Part shown: piece after piece, positions 7,994-14,562 of the stretch
Layout of the letters: every line of letters starts with the position of its first letter
Numbering within the stretch: the first letter of the stretch is position 1
From: DASVBJ01 sp036375895
GTDB taxonomy: Bacteria > Actinomycetota > Actinomycetes > JACCUZ01
NCBI GenBank assembly: GCA_036375895.1
Contig: DASVBJ010000265.1
Location: 1-28,996, forward strand
Length of the DNA stretch: 28,996 nucleotides
Reading direction: 5' to 3'
Program-made: the position numbers and the translations under genes
The notes under the pieces: generated by a model
What the model saw: the letters and a program-made list of their open reading frames with translations, nothing else
Told to the model about the DNA's origin: nothing
Database searches by the model: none

Positions 7994-8269
7994 ATGAAGC
8001 ACAACATCACGACTACGGCGTGTGCGCCGGCGGCTGCCTATGTTGCTGCCCGCGTGGCGGCCACGGGCGTGTGGACGATCAGCGGCCGGACGGCGCACCT
8101 CGCCCTCGGCACCGCGGAGTTCAAGGGGACCACTGTGTCCGCCCGCGCGCTGAAGGCCCGTCGCGACGCCGTAGCGGCCGCTGCCCAGCCGAACGCTCTG
8201 TTCCCGATCACCGATGTCGTCCTGATGGGCGGCGGTTCGGGGATCCGCACCTGGAGCCCACCGGTATAG
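7994..8269 (+). CDS. Leader ORF (uORF) of the whiB7 attenuator, 91 codons
   Basis: The ORF begins MKHNITTTAC and ends IRTWSPPV, and is preceded by a strong AGGAGGT site at 7979-7985. It matches no protein family I know and lies wholly within the 5' leader between the whiB7 promoter and terminator. Its stop codon (TAG 8267-8269) sits inside the antiterminator hairpin, whose left arm (8240-8256) is the last few codons of this ORF. A ribosome that reaches the stop therefore covers that arm. The peptide is probably unimportant, and the act of translating it is likely the sensor, as described for upstream ORFs of whiB7/wblC in mycobacteria and Streptomyces. It could instead be a functional small protein, but its composition gives no sign of that. 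Confidence 0.75.
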   Translation: MKHNITTTACAPAAAYVAARVAATGVWTISGRTAHLALGTAEFKGTTVSARALKARRDAVAAAAQPNALFPITDVVLMGGGSGIRTWSPPV

Positions 8270-8309
8270 GAGAACAACTCCTCGCCGGCACCTCCAGGCC
8301 GCGGAACCC
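8240..8309 (+). promoter_or_regulatory. Predicted antiterminator of the whiB7 leader
   Basis: The segment 8240-8256 can pair with 8292-8309: GGG/CCC, TCCGC/GCGGA and CCTGGAG/CTCCAGG, 15 pairs with two small internal irregularities. Inside it CCGG 8261-8264 pairs with 8285-8288, and AGGAG 8268-8272 pairs with CTCCT 8278-8282 around a five-base loop. The right arm uses all of the terminator's left arm (8297-8305), so the two structures exclude each other. Confidence 0.7.
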
Positions 8310-8341
8310 GAAACCCGGGATCCGCGGCCTTTTCAGTTTTT
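8297..8341 (+). terminator. Intrinsic terminator (attenuator) upstream of whiB7
   Basis: GGCCGCGGA at 8297-8305 pairs perfectly with TCCGCGGCC at 8321-8329, and CCCG 8307-8310 can extend the stem with CGGG 8316-8319. T-rich sequence follows directly (8330-8333 and 8337-8341). It lies 49 bp before the whiB7 start, so it must be overcome for whiB7 to be expressed. Confidence 0.88.
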
Positions 8342-8389
8342 CGCCCACCACAAGTGCCCGCCAACTGATCAACGAGGAGGTGACACCCG

Positions 8390-8677
8390 ATGCAGCTCGC
8401 CGTGTTCGCCGAGGCGCTCAACAGCCTCGATGAGCTCGATGAAGAACTCCCGTGCCGGGTGAACGACCCGGAGCTGTTCTTCGCAGAGTCACCCGCTGAC
8501 GTCGAGTACGCCAAGACGCTCTGCAGTGACTGTCCCGTCCGACTCGCCTGCCTCGCCGGAGCCATCGAGCGCCGCGAGCCGTGGGGTGTCTGGGGCGGCG
8601 AGTGGTTCGTCCAGGGAGTCGTCGTGCCGCGCAAGCGTCCGCGTGGCCGTCCCCGCAAGACCGAGGTCGCCGCGTGA
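8390..8677 (+). CDS. whiB7: Transcriptional regulator WhiB7 (antibiotic resistance activator)
   Basis: WhiB7 is an iron-sulfur WhiB-like protein that binds SigA and activates intrinsic resistance genes when translation is inhibited. The 95-residue protein has the four cluster cysteines Cys22, Cys45, Cys48 and Cys54 (the C-x2-C-x5-C pattern), the GVWGGE turn at about 66-71, and a C-terminal AT-hook RGRPRK at about 85-90, which separates WhiB7 from other WhiB proteins. A strong GAGGAGG site at 8374-8380 precedes the ATG. Expression appears to be controlled by an autoregulatory AT-box promoter and by ribosome-dependent attenuation through a leader ORF and terminator. It follows uvrD2 on the same strand, the conserved actinobacterial order. 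Confidence 0.96.
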   Translation: MQLAVFAEALNSLDELDEELPCRVNDPELFFAESPADVEYAKTLCSDCPVRLACLAGAIERREPWGVWGGEWFVQGVVVPRKRPRGRPRKTEVAA

Positions 8678-8730
8678 GCGCGCCGGCCAAGCCAACCGTC
8701 ATGAACGATGCAGTGAACAGGAGCCGTGAG

Positions 8731-8901
8731 ATGCAACTCATGCATGAGGATCTGGCGCGTGCGCATCTATCGCACCGCCTCGAGGAGGCCGAGCACGAGC
8801 GTCGTGCCCTCCGTCTCGTCTCCGCCCGTCGGGCGGCTCGGCGAGCCGAGGAGACCGCGCTGCGTACCCGTCGCCTGCTCGCCCTCGCCGTCCGCGGGTG
8901 A
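8731..8901 (+). CDS. Small basic helical protein downstream of whiB7, function unknown
   Basis: The 56-residue product begins MQLMHEDLARAHL and is mostly one long amphipathic helix rich in Arg, Ala, Glu and Leu. Small actinobacterial proteins with a similar MHEDLARAH start exist, but I know of no function. AGGAG at 8719-8723, 7 nt before ATG 8731, supports this start. Two longer in-frame starts are possible: ATG 8701, with no ribosome site, and GTG 8674, which overlaps the whiB7 stop as GTGA and would give coupled translation. Either way it is probably read on the whiB7 message, and a strong hairpin follows at 8928-8970. It could be a minor partner of the whiB7 response or a peptide without a role. 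Confidence 0.6.
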   Translation: MQLMHEDLARAHLSHRLEEAEHERRALRLVSARRAARRAEETALRTRRLLALAVRG

Positions 8902-8927
8902 TCCGACGGCCGGCAGAGGACACCACC

Positions 8928-8970
8928 GGGCCCCGGCCCGCCCGACAACCCTGTCGGGCGGCCGGGGCCC
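8928..8970 (+). terminator. Strong GC hairpin ending the whiB7 unit
   Basis: Positions 8928-8947 pair with 8952-8970: a 19-bp stem with one bulged C and a four-base loop, 27 bp after the small ORF. It has no T tract, as is common for actinobacterial terminators. Confidence 0.75.
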
Positions 8971-8992
8971 CGTCATGTCCGCCACCTGATTC

Positions 8993-9062
8993 GGCAGCGA
9001 TCATGCACGAACCGTCGGTGCGTCAAGCCGACCCGACCGACGGTTCGTGCATGATCGCTGCC
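8993..9062. repeat. Perfect 27-bp inverted repeat with a 16-bp loop
   Basis: The arm at 8993-9019 is the exact reverse complement of 9036-9062. The centre of each arm (GATCATGCACGAACCGT) is less GC-rich than its surroundings. It lies 22 bp after the terminator of the whiB7 unit and 57 bp before the polymerase-domain gene, and has no T tract on either side. It may be a second transcription barrier, a protein-binding palindrome or a dispersed palindromic element. Confidence 0.9.
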
Positions 9063-9119
9063 TTGTGTGGGGGGGTGAACGGGGGAGGATCGCTGGTACG
9101 CCGGGAGGAGGCTCGCCGC

Positions 9120-10028
9120 ATGCCCCAGAAGTCCAGGGTCGAGGTCGACGGTCGCAGGATCGTCCTGTCGAACCTCGACAAGGTGCTCTACCCGGGGACC
9201 GGGTTCACCAAGGGCGAGGTCATCGACTACTACGCACGGGTGGCCCCCGTGCTGCTTCCGCACCTGGCCGACCGGCCGGTGTCGTTCAAGCGGTACCCCG
9301 ACGGCGTCGACGGCGAAGGGTTCTTCGCGAAGAACGCGCCCCGCGGCACGCCCGACTGGGTGCGCACCGTGCGCCTGCCCGCCCCGGGCAGCGGCATGGA
9401 CCGGGAGACCCTCGACTACGTCGTGATCCAGGACCTGCCGACGCTGGTGTGGGCGGCGAACCTGGCGGCGCTGGAGCTGCACGTGCCGCAGTGGACGGTC
9501 GGCCCACGCGGCGGGGTACGGCAGCCGGACCTGCTCGTGCTCGACCTGGACCCGGGGGCGCCGGCGACGGTCGTCGAGTGCGCCCAGGTGGCCTGCATGC
9601 TCAGGGATCTCCTCGCCGACGACGGCCTGGAGGCCTACCCGAAGACCAGCGGGTCGAAGGGGATGCAGGTCTACGCGTCGGTGGCGGCGGCCTCGGAGGA
9701 GCACACCTCGGCGTACGCGCGGGACCTGGCCCAGCGCCTCGAGAGGCAGCACCCGGACCTCGTCGTCTCCCGGATGGCCAAGAACCTGCGTCCGGGCAAG
9801 GTGCTGGTCGACTGGAGCCAGAACAACGTCGCCAAGACGACGGTCGCGCCCTACTCGCTGCGGGCCCGACCCGAGCCGACGGTGTCCACCCCGGTGAGCT
9901 GGGACGAGGTCGAGGGGTGCCGGCGGCCCGGCGACCTCACGTTCCTCGCGGAGGATGTTCTCGAGCGCGTGGAGAAGGACGGCGACCTGTTCGAGCCGTT
10001 GCTGCACGAGGGACCCCACCTGCCATGA
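9120..10028 (+). CDS. Stand-alone LigD-type polymerase/primase domain protein (PolDom)
   Basis: This 302-residue protein is the polymerase domain of the bacterial non-homologous end-joining system without ligase or nuclease domains. It belongs to the archaeo-eukaryotic primase superfamily and adds ribo- or deoxyribonucleotides at DNA ends and gaps. Visible are LSNLDKVLYPGTG near the N-terminus, VSFKRYPDGV, FFAKNAPRG, the metal-binding pair in LVLDLDPG (Asp142, Asp144), KTSGSKGMQVY at about 175-185 and GKVLVDWSQNN with the third carboxylate region. GGGAGGAGG about 8 nt upstream supports the ATG at 9120. No ku or ligase gene is near. A hairpin follows the stop. It lies between whiB7 and the ABC1 kinase, a place where M. 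tuberculosis has no such gene as far as I recall, so it may be a lineage-specific insertion. Confidence 0.92.
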   Translation: MPQKSRVEVDGRRIVLSNLDKVLYPGTGFTKGEVIDYYARVAPVLLPHLADRPVSFKRYPDGVDGEGFFAKNAPRGTPDWVRTVRLPAPGSGMDRETLDYVVIQDLPTLVWAANLAALELHVPQWTVGPRGGVRQPDLLVLDLDPGAPATVVECAQVACMLRDLLADDGLEAYPKTSGSKGMQVYASVAAASEEHTSAYARDLAQRLERQHPDLVVSRMAKNLRPGKVLVDWSQNNVAKTTVAPYSLRARPEPTVSTPVSWDEVEGCRRPGDLTFLAEDVLERVEKDGDLFEPLLHEGPHLP

Positions 10029-10033
10029 CGCGC

Positions 10034-10066
10034 GGAAGCCGGCGGTCGTCCTGACCGCCGGCTTCC
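10034..10066 (+). terminator. Hairpin terminator after the polymerase-domain gene
   Basis: GGAAGCCGGCGGTC (10034-10047) pairs perfectly with 10053-10066 around a five-base loop, starting six bases after the stop codon. No T tract follows. Confidence 0.75.
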
Positions 10067-10413
10067 TCAGAATGCCGGTTGCCGAGTCACTCGCAGGCGG
10101 CTCTCGGTCGCTGTCGTGTGCGCGGACCCGAGGGTCCGGGCTGCTACGCGATGGTGGTCACGAGGAGGGCCCGGCACGGCGCGTCTCATGCCGACGAATC
10201 TCAGGGCCCGTGCTCGCGGACCGGGCTGTGCGACTTCTTCACCGTGCCTCCTCTCCTCGCGGAAATTCGGACATTTCGCACGGTACTCCTGCGCCCGCGG
10301 TGATCTCAAGAGGCCTTCCGGGGGATCGCCTACGGCTGTTCGGATGACCCCGGGTGACGCCGCGGCCCGGCGGTGGCAGGGTGCGGGGGACGCGACCGGG
10401 GAAGGGGCAGGTC
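10067..10413. other. Intergenic region without a recognisable gene
   Basis: About 350 bp hold no ORF with convincing coding features on either strand. A local drop in GC near 10258-10290 may mark a promoter for the small gene at 10414, but I could not find a good -35/-10 pair. On the minus strand, a GTG-started 13-codon frame preceded by GGAGG lies near 10208-10250. I do not call it a gene. Confidence 0.5.
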
Positions 10414-10569
10414 ATGGTGTCGTGCGCGATGTGCGGGGTGACGGCGGACGAGGTGCCGTTGACGTGGACGGCGTCGGTCGAGCGTGGCCGGATGCAGTAC
10501 TACTGCGAGCGCTGCAGCCGCGACAACGTGCGCGCCATCGAGGGCCGGCTCGACCAGGAGTGGTTCTGA
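10414..10569 (+). CDS. Small zinc-ribbon-like protein (two CxxC pairs), function unknown
   Basis: The 51-residue product has two CxxC pairs (CAMC at the N-terminus and CERC in the middle) separated by about 25 residues with a short TWTASVERGRMQYY stretch, the layout of a four-cysteine zinc ribbon. It ends DQEWF. AAGGGG about 6 nt before the ATG at 10414 supports the start, although a longer in-frame ATG exists at 10354. Its stop codon directly abuts the stop of the convergent ABC1 kinase gene, with no bases between. Similar short Cys-rich proteins are widespread in actinobacteria. The function is unknown and nucleic-acid or protein binding is only a guess. Confidence 0.72.
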   Translation: MVSCAMCGVTADEVPLTWTASVERGRMQYYCERCSRDNVRAIEGRLDQEWF

Positions 10570-11955
10570 CTAGTCGCCGGCCTCGCCGCGGTCTCTGGGC
10601 CGGGGCCGGGCCGACTTCTTGGCGGCGCGTTTGCGGGGCTGGCGGGGCGGCGCGAAGCCCGGCAGCCAGCGTCGCAGCTCGGCCTGCCACCGGCCCTTCG
10701 CCTCGAGCTGGCAGAGCACTCCCGTGGCCCCGGCGGTCACCCGGTAGATCAGCAGGTACTCCGGCGGCAGGTTGAGCTGGAGCCCGGTGCTGTACGCCGG
10801 GGACCGCGGGTCGGCCACCCGCACGGCCTGGCGGCGCAGCCAGCCGCGGCTGAACTGGAACGACGTGGCCCGGACCGGCTCCAGCGACGGCATCAGGTAG
10901 TCGAGCAGCCGCTGCGCGTCGATGTCGATGGTGGGCCGCACGAAGCCCTCCTTGCGCAGGCCGTCGAGGACCACGTCGGCGTGACCCTCCATCGCCTCGC
11001 GCAGCAGCCGCCCGATCGGCTCCGGCAGGCCGTCCGGCAGCCGGTTGACCGCGCCGAAGTCGAGCACCGCCAGCCGTCCGTCGTCGAGCAGCCGGAAGTT
11101 CCCCGGGTGCGGGTCGGCGTGCAGCAGACCGGCGCGCGACGGACCGGAGAAGAGGAACCGGGCGAGCAGCAGGCCCGCCCGGTTGCGCTGCGTGGCGGTG
11201 CCGCCGGCGATGATCCGCGAGAGCGGGGTGCCGTCCACCCACTCGGTGACGATCACCTGGTCGGCGGCGTGGACGACGTGCGGCACGAGGAGGTCCGGGT
11301 CGCCGTCGTACGCCGTGGCGAAGGCCGCCTGGTTGCGGCCCTCCTGCCGGTAGTCGAGCTCCTCCGCCACGCGGGCCTTCAGCTCGGCCACCAGCGGCTT
11401 GGCGTCGAGGCCGGGGACCAGCAGCCCGACCAGCCGGCTCATGCGGCCGATCTGGTTCAGGTCGGCGATCAGGGCCTCCCCGGCGCCGGGGTACTGCACC
11501 TTGACGGCGACCTCCCGCCCGTCGGCCCAGACCGCGCGGTGCACCTGGCCGATCGAGGCGGCCGCGGCGGGCCGGTCGTCGAACTCGCGGAACCGGTCCC
11601 GCCAGTCGTGCCCGAGCTGGCGGGCCAGCACCGCGTGGACGGTGCGGGCGGGCAGCGGCGGAGCGGCCTCCTGCAGCCGGGTGAGCGTGTCGCGGTAGGG
11701 CCCGGCCAGGTGCTCGGGCATCGCGGCCTCGAACACCGACATGGCCTGGCCGAACTTCATCGCCCCGCCCTTGAGCTCGCCGAGCACCCGGAACAGCTGC
11801 TCGGCGGTGCGTGCCTGCACCTCCGCCGCGACGACCTCGGCCGGCCGGCCACCGATACGCCGGCCGAGCCCGAGGGTGGCGCGACCGGCGTACCCGAGAG
11901 GCAGGCCCGCCAGCTTGGCCGTGCGGGTGACCGCGCGGCGCGGCAGGTCGCTCAT
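10570..11955 (-). CDS. ABC1/UbiB-family atypical kinase-like protein
   Basis: The 461-residue protein carries the ABC1 (UbiB/ADCK) motifs: KGGAMKFGQ at 62-70 (the KxGQ element), the Ala-rich nucleotide loop AAAS at 131-134 that replaces the glycine loop, VAVKVQYPG with Lys152, EELDYRQEG at 198-206, HADPHPGNF at 279-287 and LDFGAV at 298-303. The family binds ATP and is linked to isoprenoid quinone synthesis and lipid homeostasis. Its activity in actinomycetes is not settled. The Arg/Lys-rich tail is unstructured. The start MSDLPRRAV at 11953-11955 follows a GACAAT element 8 nt away and no ribosome site, so it may be leaderless. The position convergent with the whiB7 side corresponds to Rv3197 in M. 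tuberculosis. Confidence 0.9.
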   Translation of the reverse strand: MSDLPRRAVTRTAKLAGLPLGYAGRATLGLGRRIGGRPAEVVAAEVQARTAEQLFRVLGELKGGAMKFGQAMSVFEAAMPEHLAGPYRDTLTRLQEAAPPLPARTVHAVLARQLGHDWRDRFREFDDRPAAAASIGQVHRAVWADGREVAVKVQYPGAGEALIADLNQIGRMSRLVGLLVPGLDAKPLVAELKARVAEELDYRQEGRNQAAFATAYDGDPDLLVPHVVHAADQVIVTEWVDGTPLSRIIAGGTATQRNRAGLLLARFLFSGPSRAGLLHADPHPGNFRLLDDGRLAVLDFGAVNRLPDGLPEPIGRLLREAMEGHADVVLDGLRKEGFVRPTIDIDAQRLLDYLMPSLEPVRATSFQFSRGWLRRQAVRVADPRSPAYSTGLQLNLPPEYLLIYRVTAGATGVLCQLEAKGRWQAELRRWLPGFAPPRQPRKRAAKKSARPRPRDRGEAGD

Positions 11956-12025
11956 GGTGGGCCATTGTCGCGCAACGATGATCGGGCCGAGCAGCCGCCG
12001 CCCGGGTACGGCCGGTCGCCCCGCC

Positions 12026-13108
12026 TCAGCCGCGCTCCCAGCCGCAGCCGCACAGCGGGTGCATCGACCACGACCTGCGCCGCACCCGGCCGTCGGCCTG
12101 GCCGATCTCCAGCGTGCCGTCGACGGTCGGCGGTGCCTCGGTCGTGTCCGGCCCGTCGCCGTCGGGCCCTGCGCGCCAGTCGAGCAGGGCGAGCACCTGC
12201 AGGGCGGTGTGCGCGGCGACCGCGGTGGCCAGCACGACGTCGCACGGCGTGGCCACGCGCGGGGCGGGCCCGGCGAGCTGCGCGCGGATGCTCGGCCACG
12301 CCGGGTCGCGGTCGGCGCGGTGCAGGTCGTGGCAGCGGTGGCACGACGACCGGCCGGGCAGCACGAGCGGGCCAACCACCCCGGTGCCCTCGCGCACCGT
12401 GGCGAACAGGTGCGGGACGCCGGCACGCAGCAACCGGTCGGGCAGCGCCGGGTCGAGCGGGCCGACCGGCGCCACGACCGCGACGTCGGGCGGCCGCGAC
12501 CGGGGCAGTCGGGAGCGTACGGCGGGGGCCGCCCGGCGCGCGGCGGCCGCCGCGGCGTCCTGACGCCGGGCACCGACGTCACCGGGGGCCAGGCCCGCCG
12601 GGGCGGCATCGGTGAGCAGCGTGGGTGCCGGGTCGTCGGCGGCCACGGCGCCGACCCCCGCGGCGGCGAGCAGCGTCACCACCGAGGCGCCGACCCGCCC
12701 GGCGCCGTGCACCTCGACCACGCCGGCCCGGCGCCTGGCCAGCACCCCGACGCCGCCGTCGCTGCCGCGGCGCAGCGCGGACGCGGCCGCGAGGTCCGGG
12801 CCGAGCCGCTCCCGCTCCTGACGGTCGAGCGCGCCCAGCGGGCGCCGGTCGGCGGCCGCGTCGTCGAGCACCCCGGCCCGCGCGAGCAGGTCGATCAGCT
12901 CACCGGCCCGCCACGCCTCGACGCCGAGGTCGGCCGCCGTGGCCAGCACGCCCGGCAGGTCGCGGCTGCCGTCCAGGCTGTCGACGAGCCGGACGGCGCC
13001 CGCGTCGAGCCCGCCGATGACGACCGCGCGGTCCGGGTCGAGGCCGAGCTGCAGCGTCGTGGCGTCGCGCCAGACGCGGCGCAGGGCCGGCTTGAGCTGA
13101 GGTCGCAC
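12026..13108 (-). CDS. ThiF/E1-like protein with N-terminal region resembling a RiPP recognition element
   Basis: The 360-residue protein has a Rossmann nucleotide-binding segment EVHGAGRVGASVV (GxGxxG at 135-140) of the ThiF/MoeB/E1 fold. It also has two cysteine pairs, Cys256-x2-Cys259 and Cys353-x-Cys355, likely to hold structural zinc. The first 85-90 residues (RRVWRDATTLQLGL, then RLVDSLDGSRDLP and ELIDLLARAGVLDD) look like a PqqD-type winged helix, the domain that binds leader peptides in RiPP (ribosomally made, modified peptide) pathways. Proteins of this layout are often auto-named TOMM precursor leader peptide-binding protein. No YcaO, dehydrogenase or precursor gene is adjacent, so a RiPP role is unproven. 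The GTG start at 13108 has AGAGGAG about 7 nt upstream. It sits 59 bp after the M20 gene and 70 bp before the ABC1 kinase. Confidence 0.75.
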   Translation of the reverse strand: MRPQLKPALRRVWRDATTLQLGLDPDRAVVIGGLDAGAVRLVDSLDGSRDLPGVLATAADLGVEAWRAGELIDLLARAGVLDDAAADRRPLGALDRQERERLGPDLAAASALRRGSDGGVGVLARRRAGVVEVHGAGRVGASVVTLLAAAGVGAVAADDPAPTLLTDAAPAGLAPGDVGARRQDAAAAAARRAAPAVRSRLPRSRPPDVAVVAPVGPLDPALPDRLLRAGVPHLFATVREGTGVVGPLVLPGRSSCHRCHDLHRADRDPAWPSIRAQLAGPAPRVATPCDVVLATAVAAHTALQVLALLDWRAGPDGDGPDTTEAPPTVDGTLEIGQADGRVRRRSWSMHPLCGCGWERG

Positions 13109-13167
13109 GGACGCTCCTCTTGAGGCTGCGGGCGGGCGCGGAGAGCAGCGGCCCGAGCCTCGCAGAG

Positions 13168-14475
13168 TCAGCCCGTGCGACCGGGGTCACCGTCCACAGG
13201 CGCGGCCTCCGGCCCGCAGAGGTCGACGGCGAGCGCGGCCAGCGCGCGGGCGGTCAACGCCACCTCGGCGAGCGGCACCGACTCGTCCGGCGCGTGGGCG
13301 AGCGCGGAGTCCCCGGGGCCGTACTGCACCGTCGGCACCCCGCCGAGCCCGGTCATCAGCCGCAGGTCGCTGCCGTACGGGCCCGCCCACCGCTGCTGGG
13401 ACCCGCCGCCGACGGCGGCGTGCGCCGCGGCCACCCGGTCCGGGAGGTCGCTCGTCGCCGGCACCCGCCCGGAGGCGAACTGTCCGCCCCACCACTCCAC
13501 CTCGACCGGGTGGGTGCGCAGCCACGGGTCGTCGGCGCACGCCTCGGCGACGGCCTCCTCCAGCGCGGCGCGGGCTGCGGCCACCGGCTCGTCGAGGGCG
13601 ACGCCGAGCCGCCCCTCGGCCACCAGCAGGTCCGGCACGCTCGACGCCCAGTCGCCGGCCCGGACCCGACCCACCGACAGCGGGTAGGCGATCGGCCAGC
13701 GGGCGAGCAGCGGGTCGGGGTCGACGTTGCGGCGCTCCTCGAGCCGCTGCAGGGCAGCCCAGACGGGCAGGAACTTCTCCACCGCGCTCACGCCCTCGGT
13801 GCGCCGCGAGGCGTGCGTGGCCAGGCCGGGCACCCGCAGGCGGAAGGTCAGCGCACCCGCGTTGGCGGGCACCAGGTCGAGGCTGGTCGGCTCGGGGATG
13901 ACGCACGCGTCGGCGCGCCAGCCGCGGTGCAGCAGCCCGAACGTGCCCAGCCCGCCGTCCTCCTCCCCGGCGACGCAGGCCACCAGCAGGTCGCCGCACA
14001 GGGGCACGCCGGCCCGGCGTACGGCCCGGACCGCGAACAGGGCCGCGACCAGCCCGGCCTTCATGTCGCAGGCGCCGCGGCCGTAGAGCGTGTCACCGGC
14101 GATCCGCCCGGAGAACGGGTCGGAGGTCGACCAGGCGTCGGGGTCCCCGACGGGGACCACGTCGACGTGGCCGTTGAGCATGAGCGAGCGACCGCCACCC
14201 GACCCGGGCAGCCGGCCGACCAGCCCCCACGCCTCGCTGCGCTCGACCTCCACGCCGGGGAAGTCCGGTGCGGCGTAGAGCTCGTCGAGCGGCAGCTGCC
14301 AGTGGTCGACGTCGAGCCCCTCGGCGGCCAGCTCGGCCGCGAGGCGTCCCTGGATCTCGTGCTCGGCGTCGCTGCCGCTGACGCTGGGGGTCGCGACCAG
14401 GCCGGCCAGCAGCGCAACCATCTCGGTGGCGCCGGCGTCGACCTCGTCCAGGACGCGAGCCTGCCAGTCAGTCAT
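13168..14475 (-). CDS. M20 family deacylase/peptidase (ArgE/DapE-like)
   Basis: A 435-residue zinc hydrolase of the ArgE/DapE/ACY1 branch, which removes acyl groups from amino-acid derivatives or cleaves small peptides in the cytoplasm. Motifs in order: LNGHVDVVPVG (zinc His and catalytic Asp), YGRGACDMKAGLV (bridging Asp), VAGEEDGGLGT (catalytic Glu pair), IPEPTSLD (zinc Glu), a dimerisation-domain GLATHASRRTEG and YGPGDSALAHAPDESV (last His ligand). It is distinct from the M20 dipeptidase at 3078, with little resemblance outside the motifs. The ATG at 14473-14475 is preceded at 6 nt by TACGCT and has no ribosome site, so the message is probably leaderless. It heads a co-directional run with the ThiF-like and ABC1 genes. 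The true substrate is unknown. Confidence 0.88.
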   Translation of the reverse strand: MTDWQARVLDEVDAGATEMVALLAGLVATPSVSGSDAEHEIQGRLAAELAAEGLDVDHWQLPLDELYAAPDFPGVEVERSEAWGLVGRLPGSGGGRSLMLNGHVDVVPVGDPDAWSTSDPFSGRIAGDTLYGRGACDMKAGLVAALFAVRAVRRAGVPLCGDLLVACVAGEEDGGLGTFGLLHRGWRADACVIPEPTSLDLVPANAGALTFRLRVPGLATHASRRTEGVSAVEKFLPVWAALQRLEERRNVDPDPLLARWPIAYPLSVGRVRAGDWASSVPDLLVAEGRLGVALDEPVAAARAALEEAVAEACADDPWLRTHPVEVEWWGGQFASGRVPATSDLPDRVAAAHAAVGGGSQQRWAGPYGSDLRLMTGLGGVPTVQYGPGDSALAHAPDESVPLAEVALTARALAALAVDLCGPEAAPVDGDPGRTG

Positions 14476-14487
14476 CCCGCGAGCGTA
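14476..14487 (-). promoter_or_regulatory. Likely -10 element for the leaderless M20 deacylase transcript
   Basis: On the minus strand TACGCT (14487 to 14482) lies 6 nt before the ATG. There is no ribosome-binding sequence in between. The promoter falls just past the terminator hairpin of the upstream DUF5679 gene. Confidence 0.45.
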
Positions 14488-14491
14488 GACG

Positions 14492-14531
14492 CCGGAGGGG
14501 CGGCGCCACCGTGGTGGCGCCGCCCCTCCGG
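14492..14531 (-). terminator. Perfect 19-bp hairpin terminator after the DUF5679 gene
   Basis: Positions 14492-14510 and 14513-14531 are exact reverse complements. On the minus strand the hairpin begins about 31 bp after the DUF5679 stop and ends before the M20 promoter, so it separates the two units. It has no T tract. Confidence 0.82.
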
Positions 14532-14562
14532 GACGTGCGGGGTCGGTCCGAGCTGCTGGTGC

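Noticed and set aside
5424..7994. 856-residue open frame on the minus strand across uvrD2
   Set aside because: It is the antisense frame of the helicase gene, kept open by high third-position GC. Only its last 80 codons (5424-5666) are a real gene, the mycoredoxin.
8928..9062. Mobile element ends or an insertion sequence
   Set aside because: There are two strong inverted repeats but no transposase frame between or beside them and no target-site duplication, so no insertion sequence is called.
10067..10309. 80-residue minus-strand frame between the polymerase gene and the small zinc-ribbon gene
   Set aside because: Composition is arginine-rich and uneven, there is no ribosome site at its start and no recognisable motif.
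12114..13190. Several plus- and minus-strand frames overlapping the ThiF-like gene
   Set aside because: They are shadows in extreme-GC sequence: rich in Arg, Pro and Ala and without domain motifs, while the minus-strand frame 12026-13108 has Rossmann and zinc motifs and a ribosome site.
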